64,000 nt of DNA from Piromyces finnis (taxonomy: Eukaryota; Neocallimastigomycota; Neocallimastigomycetes; Neocallimastigales; Neocallimastigaceae): the NCBI GenBank assembly GCA_002104945.1, contig MCFH01000014.1, positions 62,001 through 126,000 of the forward strand, written 5' to 3'. The notes beneath the pieces are model-generated. The model saw only the letters and a program-made list of their open reading frames with translations. It searched no databases and was not told the origin of the DNA. Below are positions 37,762 through 50,023 of this stretch, in pieces. A program made the position numbers and the translations under genes. The first letter of the stretch is position 1. Each line of letters opens with the position of its first letter.

Positions 37762-38827
37762 TTTTTTTTTATAAATCATCTTCCTTAATAATGTATATAA
37801 AGCTAAAATTTAGTTTCTTTTATTTATTTATTAATAGAAATATAAATATCTATATATATTTATCAACAATTTTTTTTAAAATTTAATAAAATACAAGTTA
37901 TAACTTTTTTTAAAAAACGTTATTTACATTTATGCATTATTACTCTACCTAAAAAAATCACTTGCTTAAATAGTATCATGGACGTACTTTTTTTTTATTT
38001 ATATAGAGATAGATTTATAATAATAAACATAAACATAATAATAATATTTATTAATAAACAAATCTTTTGTTTATAAACCTCTAAATATTTTTATCAAGTA
38101 TTTATTAATTACCAACTATTCTTTTTTTCTTTTCTATTTCTTTCAACTATTTAATACTACTAAAACTATGATTGAAAATATTTCTTTTATCGTTTGTTTG
38201 TTGTTGCTACTACTGCTACTACTGTACTTGTTGTTGTTGTTCGTCGTTGCTGTTTGACGGTTGTTGTTGGTAGTTACCTTTTTCATTTATGATTTATACT
38301 GTCAATACTTATCTTTTTGATCATTTTGTTATATGCATTTAATATATTAATTAAATATATTATTATATTATTTAATTTCTATTACTTTATTTAAATAGTG
38401 AATCTCTTTTTTTTTTTATTGAAAATATTATCCTATCATATATTAAAATAGATTAGAATAAATTATAAATAAATAATAAATTAAAATTATTAATTTATAA
38501 AATTAAATTTTTTTGTGATAAGCAATGAAAATTCTTGAAAGAAATTTTTGTAGGAAAATGAATTAATCTATCAAATCAAAATCATTTAACGTCGTACAAA
38601 AAATTTGATGACTATAAAGATAAAAAAGAAAAGATTCATCTTTTGGTAAAAAAAAAATTTGTTCTTTAAAAAAGGAAAAAAGAAAGAAATAATAATAAAA
38701 AAAAAAGAAGATTTGGTATAATAATATTAGAAAAGCAGTTTAAAAAAAACCTCACACACACACACACCTTTATTCTATTTAAAATAAAAATAAATAATAA
38801 TAAAAATAACATTTATAATAAACCAAA
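37762..38827. repeat. Intergenic region with degenerate triplet-rich segment
   Basis: Between deacetylases 3 and 4. About 38193-38275 is an unusually GC-containing run of GTT/GCT/ACT triplets, and there is a short CA repeat at about 38753-38766. The rest is A/T-rich. Confidence 0.6.
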
Positions 38828-39904
38828 ATGAAATTCATATATAATTCTATTTTATTCATTGTCACCTTATTAAATATATTTAATATGGCAAATGCTCAAA
38901 AAATATATGAATGTGTTCAAAATAATACCATTGCTCTTACTGTAAGTTTTTTTTATTCATATTATTTAAAAACTAATACCAAATTAATAAACAGATAAAT
39001 AGATAAATAAATAGATAAATAAGTAAATAAATAGATAAATAAGTAAATAAATAAATATTTTTAAAAAGGACACATAATAACTTATATTATTATTTCCAAA
39101 TTTTAAATTTAATAATAGTATGATGATGGACCATTTGAATTTTCCAAGCAATTAGTTGATTATCTTACTACTAAACCAGATGTTAAAGTTACCTTTTTCG
39201 CTGTAGGTAAATTTCATTACCCATTTGCCATTGATACTCAAGAATATCAAGATGTAATGAAAAAAGCTCATGATGTTGGATATCAAATTGCTTCTCATAC
39301 TTTTGAACATAAATTATATATTAATGATACCGATTTAATGAGAGACGCTTTAACTAAGCAAGATGATTTTATTGAAAAAGTTACCGGAGATCGTCCAAAA
39401 TACTTTAGAGCTCCAAAGGGAGATTGTGGTGAGGAATGTCAAAGTACTCTTGAAAGCTGGGGTTATAAAACTATTCAATGGGATACTGATACTTTAGACT
39501 GGGATCTTGAAGGTGCAGGTTCCCAAGAAAAAAGAGCTGAAGAATCTATTCAATATTTACAATCTGAATTCGCTAAAGAAAAAAGTAGTTATCTTATTTT
39601 AATGCACGATACTGAAAATGCTACTGTATCCGACATTACCCCATGGATTATCGAAAAGAGTGGAATGAAAGAAAAGGGTTACCGTTTTGTCACTGTTGCT
39701 GAATGTCTTGGTGATAAAAATGGAATGTATGTTTCTGGTAAGGTTTATGGTGACGAAGAAGAAAAGAAAAAGGAAGAAGCTAAAATAAAATCTGAAGAAA
39801 TAGCAAAAACTGCTGCTATCCATTCAGGTGTTGAATATTCAACAAAATTAACTTCTTTTATTACCTTGATCGTTGCTATAACCTTTATTTCCTTAATATA
39901 TTAA
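38828..39904 (+). CDS. GPI-type CE4 polysaccharide (chitin) deacetylase paralogue 4
   Basis: Exons 38828-38941 and 39119-39904 encode 299 residues. N-terminal signal peptide (FIYNSILFIVTLLNIFNMANA). In motif 1 the Phe is replaced by Tyr (LT|YDDGP); this residue is adjacent to, not part of, the catalytic Asp pair. The other motifs are intact: SHTFEH, RPKYFRAPKGDC, DTLDWD and LILMHDT. The C-terminus has a charged EEEKKKEEAK segment, then a short hydrophobic tail (LTSFITLIVAITFISLIY), a likely GPI signal. It is most like copy 2 around CE4 motif 2 (MKKAHDVGYQIASHTFEH). The intron contains ATAA/GTAA tetranucleotide repeats at about 38993-39055. Confidence 0.9.
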
Positions 39905-40564
39905 TTCTGGAAATAAAAAAAGAATATTAACCCCTCTTTTTTAATATTTTTTCATTGAAATTGAAATTAAGAAAAATTGAAATAATTTTTTTATACTTTT
40001 CAGATTCAAAATATATATTATTATACCTTTACCATTATAATTATAATTTGAAACTATAACAAAAAAAAAAAAAAAAAAAAAACTATTGAAACAAAAATAG
40101 CTTTTTTTTTTTTTTTTTTAATGATTATGAAATATTATTTATTATTATAAAAGAAATATATATACAAATTATTTAGACTTTAAATATTATGAAAAAAAAA
40201 AAAACACCAATTTTCACACCACTTTTTTTTAACCACTTCTTTTATAGTAAATATATATATATAAATGGTTTATTAAAATGGTGATTTTTTTTTTTTCCCA
40301 ACTCATCATAATTATCTTATTAAATAATGTTAACTCTATCATTTATCCCTTTTATGTAAAAAAATAAATAATTCATTATTATCTTATTATATATTTTTAT
40401 AAAAAAAAAAAAAAAAAAAAAGAAAAAATTATCATAGTTATTAAAATATTTAAATGATCTATATCTATATGTATGAATAAAGAAAAAAAAAAGAATACAA
40501 AAATCATTATATTATTAAATAAAAAGATTATTAAAGACCCATTCATTCTCTATTGACACTTTAT

Positions 40565-40610
<46 letters not shown>

Positions 40611-40847
40611 GGCATCAAATATTTTAAACTTTATTATTAATTTAATTAAAATTAGAATACATGTAATAAAAAAATTAAAATTAAAATAAAAATAAAAAAA
40701 AATATGTTTAAATAAACACAAATGAATAAAAATTGGGTATAATGTATTCTAGTAATTTTAATTAAAGTAAGAAAGCCACTATCATACTAAAGTATAATAA
40801 TTGTATTTGACTTCCAATGGGACACCGAGCCAAAGATCAAAATTTTA
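39905..40847. other. Intergenic region and probable LINE 3' flank
   Basis: A/T-rich DNA with long homopolymers, including a T run at about 40569-40607 that may be the poly(A) tail of the adjacent minus-strand LINE (3' UTR then about 240 bases). No target-site duplication could be matched at the other end, so the LINE boundary is not fixed. Confidence 0.45.
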
Positions 40848-43721
40848 TCATGGAACAAAATTATGATCTCCATTGGTTGCGCTGGCCCTCCTGGCCTGTC
40901 TTACTGTTTCTTCAGCATTGACGCTCTTGGATGTTGCTTCAAACCTTTTGAACATTGACCATTGCTGGCCAATAGCAAAAGGCATGATTTTGGTTAGAAG
41001 TTCCGCGGTTACCGTCAAGAATGGTGTTCCTTCGTTAGTACCAGATTGAATCTGACGCTTACAAAGTTCTTTCCATTCCCTTGAATTGTAATTGATATTG
41101 TTAAAACTTCTTCCCCCAAGAAGGAATTTAAATATTTTACTGCACACACTAGAATAATCATACACATTAATATTCACCGGATTATTAGAACTATTACTAT
41201 CATTAACTAAATTACTATCTAAATTAGAATTATTATCTTCACTATTGCTATCATTACTAATATTATTATTTCTATTATTGTTATTATTACTATTGTTATT
41301 ATTACTATTTCTATTACTACTATTGTTATTATTACTATTGTTACTATTACTATTGTTACTATTACTATTGTTATTACTACTATTGTTATTATTACTATTA
41401 ATGTTATTACTATCTCTACTGATATTATCAATTTCATTATTATTGATAGGACTATTGGAATTACGTTGACTGAAAAAATTTAATAGCTGGACTATGGAAT
41501 CATAATGTTTAATACGGATATTTCTAAATGTTGGACAATCTAATAACCAATGTTTAATACTTTGATCTCCACACTTGCAACATGGACAGTAGTTAGGACA
41601 AACTGGATCAACAAATTTAGCAGCTTTGGCAACTCTAGCATCCAACTTGTATCCGCTTCTTGCTTTCAATAGCCAGTATAAGCCATAGGCAAACTCTGGG
41701 TATTCATAACATAATTTAATGAAATCTTTAGTTTCAATAAATTTATTATCATCATAATATTGCGCTTTGATTGAATTCCCTTTGAGATCTTTCCAATAAA
41801 AGTTTTTAACTGCTTTAACATCTCCATGTTTCTTTAGTTTTTTATCAAGTGTCCTACTTGATTTGCACCACGTGTATTTTCTAAATTTAGGAATGTAATT
41901 GACAAGGTGTGAGATAATACAATTTGAGTTTTTCCATTTGTTAAAACATCTAACCTGAGCTAACGCACATTTGGCTGACAATGGAGGAATATTCAAATCT
42001 TTTGAAATAGAGTATAAAGATATAAACGATACAGCTTTATGAACTCCGGCAACCCATCGTATTCCTTTGTTAACATGCTTCTGAGCAATCCTAGACCTAG
42101 CTTTGTTGGATCCAAGTAATGGTGCAAAGTATGAAACTCTGCTACTGCTAATCACTTGTGAGTTAAGTACTAGCTTTTTGAAGGGAATAGGAATATTAGG
42201 ATTTCTTAAGAATTTACTGACTGAAAAAAGTCCTTTCAAAACTTTGTTATTAAGAGTTTTAATAACTGGTTTAAGGGACAGATTCTTATCAAATGGAACA
42301 CCAAGATAAGTATAACAATCAGTAGTTGGAATGGGTTGTCCTGCTAAGTAAAATGTTGGATCTCTCTTGTTCTGATTTTCTATTGATTCAGGACGAATCA
42401 CCATCGTTGAACATTTCTGGATACCAAATTCCATTTCATTATACAAGGCCCATTCATTAACTCTTCTTAGCATCTTTTTTAAGTATCCTCTTGTTGGAGC
42501 ACAAATAACTATATCATCTGCAAAAAGTCCACCACAGCATTGAGTGTCACCTAAACTGACTCCTAGATCTTCTCACTCTTTAAATATATCATTAATAAAG
42601 AGATTAAAGAGAATAGGAGAAAGAGGGCAACCTTGACGGACTCCTTTCTTCACATCAAAAGATTTCGAGAATTGTCCATTTAATTTGACATTAGCCTTAG
42701 ATGTTAAATATAAATTTTTAATGAATTGTAAACTCTTACCTCGGATTCCTAAACAATCTAATTTATGGAGAATATTACCGATTGGGACTGAATCGTATGC
42801 TTTCCTGAGATCTAAAAAGGCCAAATATGTCTCTTTATTATCTAATTGACGTCTACGACATATTTCTTGGATTGAAATGAAAAGACTGATACTTTCTTCC
42901 TTTTTTCGAAAACCAAATTGTTCAGGTCTAATGAAATTATTCTTTAAACCATATTCTGAGATTCTAGTGGTGACAATTTTGGAAATCAACTTAATACCAT
43001 TATTGATAAGTGATATACCTCGATAGTTATCACAATCTGTCAAATCTCCCTTCTTAGGAATAGAAACAATACTGGATTCATTCCATGAGTTGGGAAAGTC
43101 TCCATCCCAAATACGATTGAATAATTTAAGAATAAAATTTAAACCATGAGCATCATTATCTGAAGTGGTATTACCGGAAGAATTATTATCTGTAGCATTA
43201 TTAGAATCATTACTTGATGGAATTAATGCTTTGTAAAATTCAATTGGAATACCATCCGGACCTGATGCTTTATAATTTGGAGTAGAGAGGATAGCTGACT
43301 TGACTTCATCAATACTAATATCTTGGTTGATATCCCATTCATCAAGCATAGGAAGTGAAAAACGTTTATTCGTTGGTTCTTCATACCAATGCTCCAAATC
43401 AAGACTTACACCACTTGGATCTGATGCAAGGTTTTCGAAATGATCATGCCACACTTCAAGTTGTTCTTCCGTAGCAACAACTAATTCTCCATTTTTATTT
43501 TTAATTGGTTGAGCAATAAAGAAAGAATCTTTTCCAATTTTTGCAGTTTTCTTGATCCATTTCCAGGCCTTCTTAGGATTATGACTCTTCATATACTCAC
43601 ATCCTGTTTTAATCCAATGAAGATATTCTTGCTTCCTAAATTCATTACATCTTTTGTGGATGTAATCAATGAGCTTACGGTAGATTTTAATTCTTTTAAT
43701 AAATTCATCTATATCATAAAT
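40848..43721 (-). pseudogene. LINE reverse transcriptase, 5'-truncated, one in-frame stop
   Basis: Non-LTR retrotransposon ORF2-type protein on the minus strand. The frame is open from 43721 down, broken by a TGA at 42570-42572, and resumes in the same frame to the stop at 40848. RT landmarks in order: YKASGPDGIPIEFYK, NYRGISLI, YLAFLDLRKAYDSV (motif A), GVRQGCPLSPILFNLFIND (motif B) and GGLFADDIV (motif C, FADD at 42513-42524). A C-terminal Cys/His cluster CPCCKCGDQSIKHWLLDC (about 41535-41600) resembles zf-RVT. An Asn/Ser tract of roughly 70 residues (about 41215-41450) follows, then a unique C-terminal segment. No endonuclease domain remains, so the copy is 5'-truncated. It lies between the four-gene deacetylase array and the inverted fifth copy. 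Confidence 0.92.
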
Positions 43722-44238
43722 TCATTCCTACATACAACAAGTAATAATTTGTGTGTGGGTGTATAATTTATTTTAATTTTTATTTTCAAAAGAAGAAAAC
43801 AAAAAATCATTATTATAAAAAATTAAAGACACATTTATTTTATAGTACCTACATACAACATTTATGTGTGTGGGGTGTAGGTTTTTTTTTATTTTTATTT
43901 ATTTTTTTTCATTTTTAAATTTAATAAATATTATTATAGTAATAATAATAATAATAAAAAACTGTTATAGTTTTACTTACAATGGTACTTTTATCCTTTT
44001 TTTTTTTTTTTTTTTTAAAAAAAAATAGAAAAATATATATACTTATATTTATCACAAATTCAACTTTTTTTTTTTTTTTTTTTTTAAAAAAAATGATATT
44101 TAAATATATATACAATTATTTTTATTTATTTAGTTATAAAATAAAAATTTTTTTTTTCTACTTTCTTTTTTTGTTTTAGTCATCTAATCTATTTATTTAT
44201 CTATCGGGAAATATCACATTTCTCAACTCTTCCTTCAT
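43722..44238. repeat. Intergenic region with a diverged direct repeat
   Basis: CCTACATACAACA occurs at about 43727-43739 and again at about 43847-43859. Each is followed within about 10-12 bases by a GTGTGTGGG-type stretch, so each copy can fold back on itself (TACA...TGTA). The spacing between copies is about 120 bases. The rest is poly-T/poly-A, and the open frames there are low complexity. Confidence 0.6.
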
Positions 44239-45787
44239 CTAATATAAAGCATTTCTATAAACTAATAATCCACAAATTATAAATGTTAATAAACTTGGAA
44301 GGGAAGAAGAAGCTATACTTCCAGAATTAGCATCAGTATTAGCAGTATTGGCCATTAAAGAAACATTTTCATTATTGGATGGAACAACATTATTTACAGT
44401 GGAAGAGGCAGCATTTTCAGTACCAACAGCATTACCAGTGGCAACATTAGTTTCTGTACCAACGGCATTTCCATTAGCAACAGCATTTCCAGTTGGAGCT
44501 ACAGCATTATCTAAATTACCACTTTCTGTATTAGTGGTGGTAGTGGTAGTAGTACTGGTATTTGGAGCGTTAGAAATAACATTAGTGTTGGCAGCTGCGA
44601 TAGTTTTAGTAATGGTTACTTGCTTGGTAAGTGTAGTTGTGGCCTTAACAACAATAGAAGTCTTGGTAGTAGCTTTGGAAGTAGTTTTAGTTTTACTACT
44701 TGAGCTTGATCCAGAAGAAGATGATGAAGAAGAGGAAGAAGAAGAAGAGGAGGAAGAAGATTCTCTGTACATTTTTGATTTTTCTCCTAAACATTCAGCA
44801 ACAGTAACAAATTTATATTTATTTAACATTCCAGAATTTACAATCCATGGAACAGTTTCTTTAACGGTATGTTCCATAGAATCATGCATTAAAACAAGAT
44901 AATTACTACTTTTCTTATTAAAGAATTCCTTTAATGTTTTAATAGAAGTACTGGAACTGGATTTCCAATCTTCTGTATCGACTTCCCATTTAATGATACG
45001 GTAGCCCATACCTTCAATAGTTTTAACACAACTATCGCCACAATTACCACCTGGAGCTCTGAAATATCTTGGAGTGACACCAATAACAGATTTGATGAAA
45101 CTGTCCATTTTATTTAAAGATTTTTTCAATTCAGAGGTACTTGATTCAATAAGGTGATAGTAGGTGTGGGAAGCAATTTGATGACCAGATTTATAGGCCT
45201 TTTTAATAGCTTCTTGAGCTTCCTTTGATTCATCAGCATAAGGATGATAATTGTGAGCATTTATAAAGAAAGTAGCTTTAATATTATTCTTATTAAGTGT
45301 ATCAATTAAACTACTAGTATATTTTGTTGGTCCATCATCAAACTTTTTTTAACACATATATTGATACATCGAATCGACACATTGGTATATTGAAAGTGTT
45401 GATATATATATTTAAAATATATGAAATAATACAATAATATTAGAATATAGGTTATTTATAAATGTTCATTATTTAATATATAGTCATTTCAAAATCAAGG
45501 TATAGTTTGATGAAGTCATTTCCAAAAATTGTTTATATAATTTTTATTATTATTAAAAGTGGTATTTTCATTTAAAAATTAATATTTTTAAAAATTGTTA
45601 GTTAGTAACCTGACTTTTAGAAATAAATAAATATCTATATCTATGTGTATATATATTATCATTTCAAAATAATTATATTTACAGTAAGAGCAACAGTGTT
45701 TGGAGCTGTACAAGTGTAAATTTGAGCACTGTGTGCTAATGAAACGGAAGCAAGAATGCTAAGTAATTTTACAGATAATTTTACCAT
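44239..45787 (-). CDS. CE4 polysaccharide (chitin) deacetylase with Ser/Thr-rich stalk, inverted paralogue 5
   Basis: Exons on the minus strand: 45683-45787 (MVKLSVKLLSILASVSLAHS signal peptide through VALT) and 44239-45342 (from FDDGP), 402 residues in total. The intron (340 nt) is at the same T|F position as in the four plus-strand copies. CE4 motifs: FDDGP, SHTYYH, TPRYFRAPGGNC, DTEDW and LVLMHDS. After MYRES comes a run of about 16 Ser, a Thr/Lys/Ala-rich stalk of about 150 residues with repeated GNAVGT-type units, and a hydrophobic C-terminus (SLPSLLTFIICGLLVYRNALY) that fits a GPI signal. It is more diverged than the others and probably an older copy. The long O-glycosylatable stalk suggests display above the wall surface. 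Confidence 0.91.
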
Positions 45788-47554
45788 TGTTTCTCTTTTT
45801 TTTTTTTTTTATTATTTATTTTATTTTATTTTATTTTTTTTTATTATATATAACAAATATATATTATAATAATAACGATATTTTATTTATTTATAAAATA
45901 TAGAAAAGATTATATATATACTATCTATATATAAATATATATATATATTTTTTTTTAAAAGTGAACTTTTTTTACAAATTAATATTTTTTTTTTAAAGAG
46001 AAAAAGAAAGGAATTTTTTTTTTTCTTTTTTTTTCAATGACACTTTGTTTTATATTTTAAAAGATATAAAAAATTAAAAAACTTTTTATTTATAATTTAT
46101 TATTATTTCCTATCATTTTATAAATGGATTTAATTTAAAAGAATTTTAATTTTTTTTTTCATGTCAAATGTTAATAAAAAATTTTTTTTATAATTTAAAT
46201 TAAAAATAATATTGAAAATATTAAATCATTTAATATTAATATATTATCAAATTAAAATTTAATTTAATCTTATAATAAAATTAATATTATGTTACATTAT
46301 TAAACATGAGTACAATATTAATGTGCATTCAATTAATGTTACACAACAAACCTTATATTTATAGAATAAAATTAAAGTTTTATTTTTATGATAAACCTGT
46401 TCAAATTTTGTGACACCAACAACACTTTTTTTATCCAATTAAATTCGAGATATAAATCTAAATTTTTAAAAAAAAATTGATTAATTATTAATAAAAATGT
46501 GGAAAATTTTGATATTTTTTTGTAAAAGAAAAAAAAAGATTATAATTTCAATATTTATTTATAATTAGATTTCATTTTTTTTTTTTTTATAATACTACAC
46601 TTTAAAAGAAATACTACAAATAATAAAAAAGAACTAGATTATCAAAAAATTCATTTCATTTATTTCAATAAGAATTAATAAAAGATGGCTTCATTTATTT
46701 TTTCTATTTTTATTGATTAAAATTATTAATTTTTAATTACTACTTATATTTTCATATTAAAATGATTTTTTTTTTTTAATTACAATTAAATCTTTATAGT
46801 TTTTCATTTATTTTTGAATCATTAAAATAACCAATAAATAAATTATTAATTTATGCTTTTTATATTATTTTTCATTCTAGACTTTCATTTATACATTTAC
46901 TATTATTATCTTTTTATTATTAATAGAATATAAATAATTTAGTTTTAAAAATTATCATTATCTTGATATAAAATTATAAAAGAAAAAAGAAAAAAATAAA
47001 TATAAATTAATTAGAAAATCTATTTTTAAAATATTTAATAGGCATATATTAATTAAATTTAGAATATTCTTTTATTCTTTTTAGCCATAAAAATGTAAAA
47101 AATCTTGGTATCCAAAGAAAATTCTTTATTTATTTTCTATTGACATTTGTATATATTGTTATTAATAATAACCATAAAACTATAAATTTTTCCATAAAAA
47201 TTTGATTTTTTGTGGTTATATTAATTAAAGAAATTCTTTACAAATAACACCAATCAATGATAACTATTATGTATTTTATAAAAATTCTAATAATATTCTA
47301 CTTTAATGTTAAACAACCAACACTTACTAATGATATTCTGTTTAAATGCTAAAATACCCAACACTTACTAATGATATTCTGCTTAAATGTTAAAATGAAT
47401 AAAATATCATTAAATATTATTATATCGTAATTAATTACGTATTTTTACACTATATTATTTTAATATAGCATTTAATTACATTTTTTTTGCACTGTATTAT
47501 AATACAATAATTATATAGGATAATTTAAAATTAACAAAAAGGGAATTTTTAGCC
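45788..47554. other. A/T-rich intergenic region
   Basis: Upstream of the inverted deacetylase (minus) and downstream of the SAAL1-like gene (minus). No gene is seen. A 41-bp tandem repeat lies at about 47296-47397 (listed separately). Confidence 0.6.
47296..47397. repeat. 41-bp tandem repeat, about 2.5 copies
   Basis: CCAACACTTACTAATGATAT starts at 47317 and again at 47358. The units continue TCTG(T/C)TTAAATG(C/T)TAAAAT. A partial third copy (TTCTACTTTAATGTTAAA) precedes them. It lies about 160 bases beyond the stop of the SAAL1-like gene. Confidence 0.85.
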
Positions 47555-50023
47555 TTAACTTTCCCATAATTTTGATAAAAGAATGTGAATGGGTTCAAAA
47601 TTTAAGCCAGTTTCTTGTTTTTCATTTATTATCTTATAAACCTCATCCAAGGATAATAATAAACAACATGTATGAACAATAAGTTTTTCTAATTGATAGG
47701 CTTTTTCATTATAGTTCATAATCACCTCTTTATCATGTATAATTTCTTTAATGTACTTTATGACAGGATCTGTCTTTAATTCATGAATCTCAACTTGTTC
47801 TTCTAAAAGCTGGAAAAGTCTCTTTTGTATTATCCTTTGTTTTACATCCCCGTAGGTTTCTTCGGCATCTTGTTCAATTCCTTTGGTATAATAGGAGGAA
47901 TAATAAGCCATGGTGGAGATAATACTACGCAATATTTCATAAATTTTATCTTGATTTGGAATCTTTGGATTAATATCAATTTTATTTTCTTCATTTTTTA
48001 ATAACTCAAAATGATTTAATAAAACAGATTGTACAACTAATTTTGTATTATTATTTTTTAGATTGATTAAATTAGAGTAGAGTTCTTGAACAAAATATTT
48101 TATTTCTTGAGCTATCCACTTTAAAATTTTCCATCCAGTTTCCTTGGGTATACAGTGAATAATTAAACACTTGACTATTGTATTAATGTCATATTTATCA
48201 TTTGGATGAAAAAATAATTGATGAAGATGGGTTCTTTGATGATTTTGAATGTAACAATTTATTATTTGAAAGGATATTTCAATGGTATCGAATAGAATTG
48301 AATCTTCTTCATCATCTTCATCATCATTATTATCGTTACTAAAAGGTTCAAATTCTTTATTTTTATTCGGTATTTCGTTAAAGGTTAAATGAATCCATTC
48401 TAAAATTAATACAATGATATTGTGTTGAATGATGTCATCGGTCATTAATAAATTATTATTTTTTAAAAGGGTATAGACTATTTTTAATAGAGAAAGAATG
48501 ACTTCCATTTTTGATTCAAAAGTTTCAAAAAAAATTCTACATGAATGATAAACATTATTTTGCTCATCTTCCTCTTGTGTCTTTTCCGGTACAACTGAAT
48601 TTTTATTTTTATCTACTATCCCGTTCTTTTTCCTTTTTTCCCGATTTAAGTAATTAATATTTTTATGTAGGAATTGTAAAAGAAGATCGACATTATTTTT
48701 AAAGATATCCAAGTGATATTGTGCATTTTTAATTTTTTCATTTTCATCTTTATTTAAAATGTCTTGGTCCGCAATATAGAAAATGGTATATTCTTTTAAA
48801 AATACAGTTGAATATAAAAGATATATAATGTCCAATACCTCTTTTAATAAGTTGTTATGAAGAGAATTTTCTAGTATAAAAAAGATCTTCTTATCGACAG
48901 CATAGGTTTGAAAACATTTAAAAAAAGCTTTATGAAATTTTAGACCTCTGTCTTTTTGATCCTTTTCTTTGTCTAAATAGTTCAGTTTACAAAAACCAAG
49001 AATTAAATTTTTTATTATACGACAACAGGAAAAAAGAACTTCAGGATCCATTGAAGTGGAAAAAGTCATTCCTATAATAGTAATCAAAACTTCATTTTCA
49101 TAGAGTGAATGATATAAAGATTCAAAACAAGCAATATTTCCTAATATTCCTAAACAAAGTTCTTGCGTTCTCTCCATTTTTGTAATTGTCATTAATTTTA
49201 AGAAAATAGAAATAGAAGACTCTATACAATTTACTACTAACTTTGCATTTTCCTCCTGACAAGTGATATCCCATAGGAAACATAAAATTTTTTGTAATTC
49301 ATTATCATCATCTTTTTTTTTTTTAATTATGCATTTGAAATTATAGTTTAAATTATTCGTTATCATTAAAAATTTATAATTATAAAAATTTATTTTGTAA
49401 ATATTCACGTTATTTTTTTTATTAAAAATTATGAAAAAAAAAAAAAAATAAAATAAAATAAATACCATTACTACAATCGTCATCTACTTTATCTTGTTCA
49501 ATTAGGTTAATTATTGTTTTAAAGAATACAATAATTTGTTGATACAAGTGATACAATTCGTCATCGTTATCGTTCATTTCATTGTTTTTATTGTTATAAG
49601 AATCAAAATTTGAATAATTTTCATTTTCATTTGAAATTGGAAACTGACTTTTTAAAGAAATACTTTCATTTACACTATTGTCATAATTTGGAGGAGGTGA
49701 AGGATTTCTGTAACTTTTTTCATCTTCTGACTTTTTTTTTTTAAAAAAAAAAAGAAATATATATATAATTTATTAGACCTTATTGTTTTTTTTATTATTC
49801 TATAAAAAAAGTATACAATGCTCAAATTTAAAATGTATTTTTTTTTTTTAATTTTACTGTTTTTTTATATATATATAAAATTTTTCATAATGAGAGTTTT
49901 TCTATAAAAAAAACCATTAATAATTATTATATCTTTTCTTTTTTTTTAATTCAAAATGTATAAACCTTTTATTCTTTTTAGTAATATTTCAAAACACCAT
50001 TCCTTCTTTTCACTACTTACCAT
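47555..50023 (-). CDS. SAAL1: SAAL1-like armadillo-repeat protein
   Basis: Minus-strand exons: 50021-50023 (ATG alone, followed by GTAAGT), 49466-49730, 47555-49311. The sum is 2025 nt, 674 residues. The second exon has an acidic, Asn/Ser-rich start (SEDEKSYRNPSPPPNYDN) and ends in a helix (LYQQIIVFFKTIINLIEQDK). Its join to the third gives CFLWDITCQEENAKL and then ELCLGILGNIACFESLYHSL, the conserved region of SAAL1 (serum amyloid A-like 1), an armadillo-like helical protein of unclear molecular function in animals. An acidic DDDEDDEEDS stretch sits mid-protein. The C-terminal half is helical and less conserved. An in-frame ATG at 49481-49483 lies inside the intron and would give a Phe/Tyr-rich, probably spurious, N-terminus. 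Family call rests on that one conserved block. Confidence 0.8.

Noticed and set aside
41219-41469. Leu-rich and Ile/Val-rich open frames on both strands
   Set aside because: Alternative-frame readings of the triplet repeat inside the LINE ORF.
40500-43900. Target-site duplication for the LINE
   Set aside because: ATTCATTC occurs near both ends but is not adjacent to the T tract or the truncation point, so it was not accepted as a duplication.
44348-44902. 184-codon plus-strand open frame, Val/Leu/Glu-rich
   Set aside because: Antisense shadow of the Ser/Thr stalk of the inverted deacetylase; the minus frame has CE4 motifs and a proper gene structure.
49312-49483. Extending the SAAL1-like protein upstream to the ATG at 49481-49483 without splicing
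   Set aside because: The sequence there is an A/T-rich intron with GTATTT donor and AAAG acceptor; the spliced alternative gives a better N-terminus and a start codon at 50021-50023.
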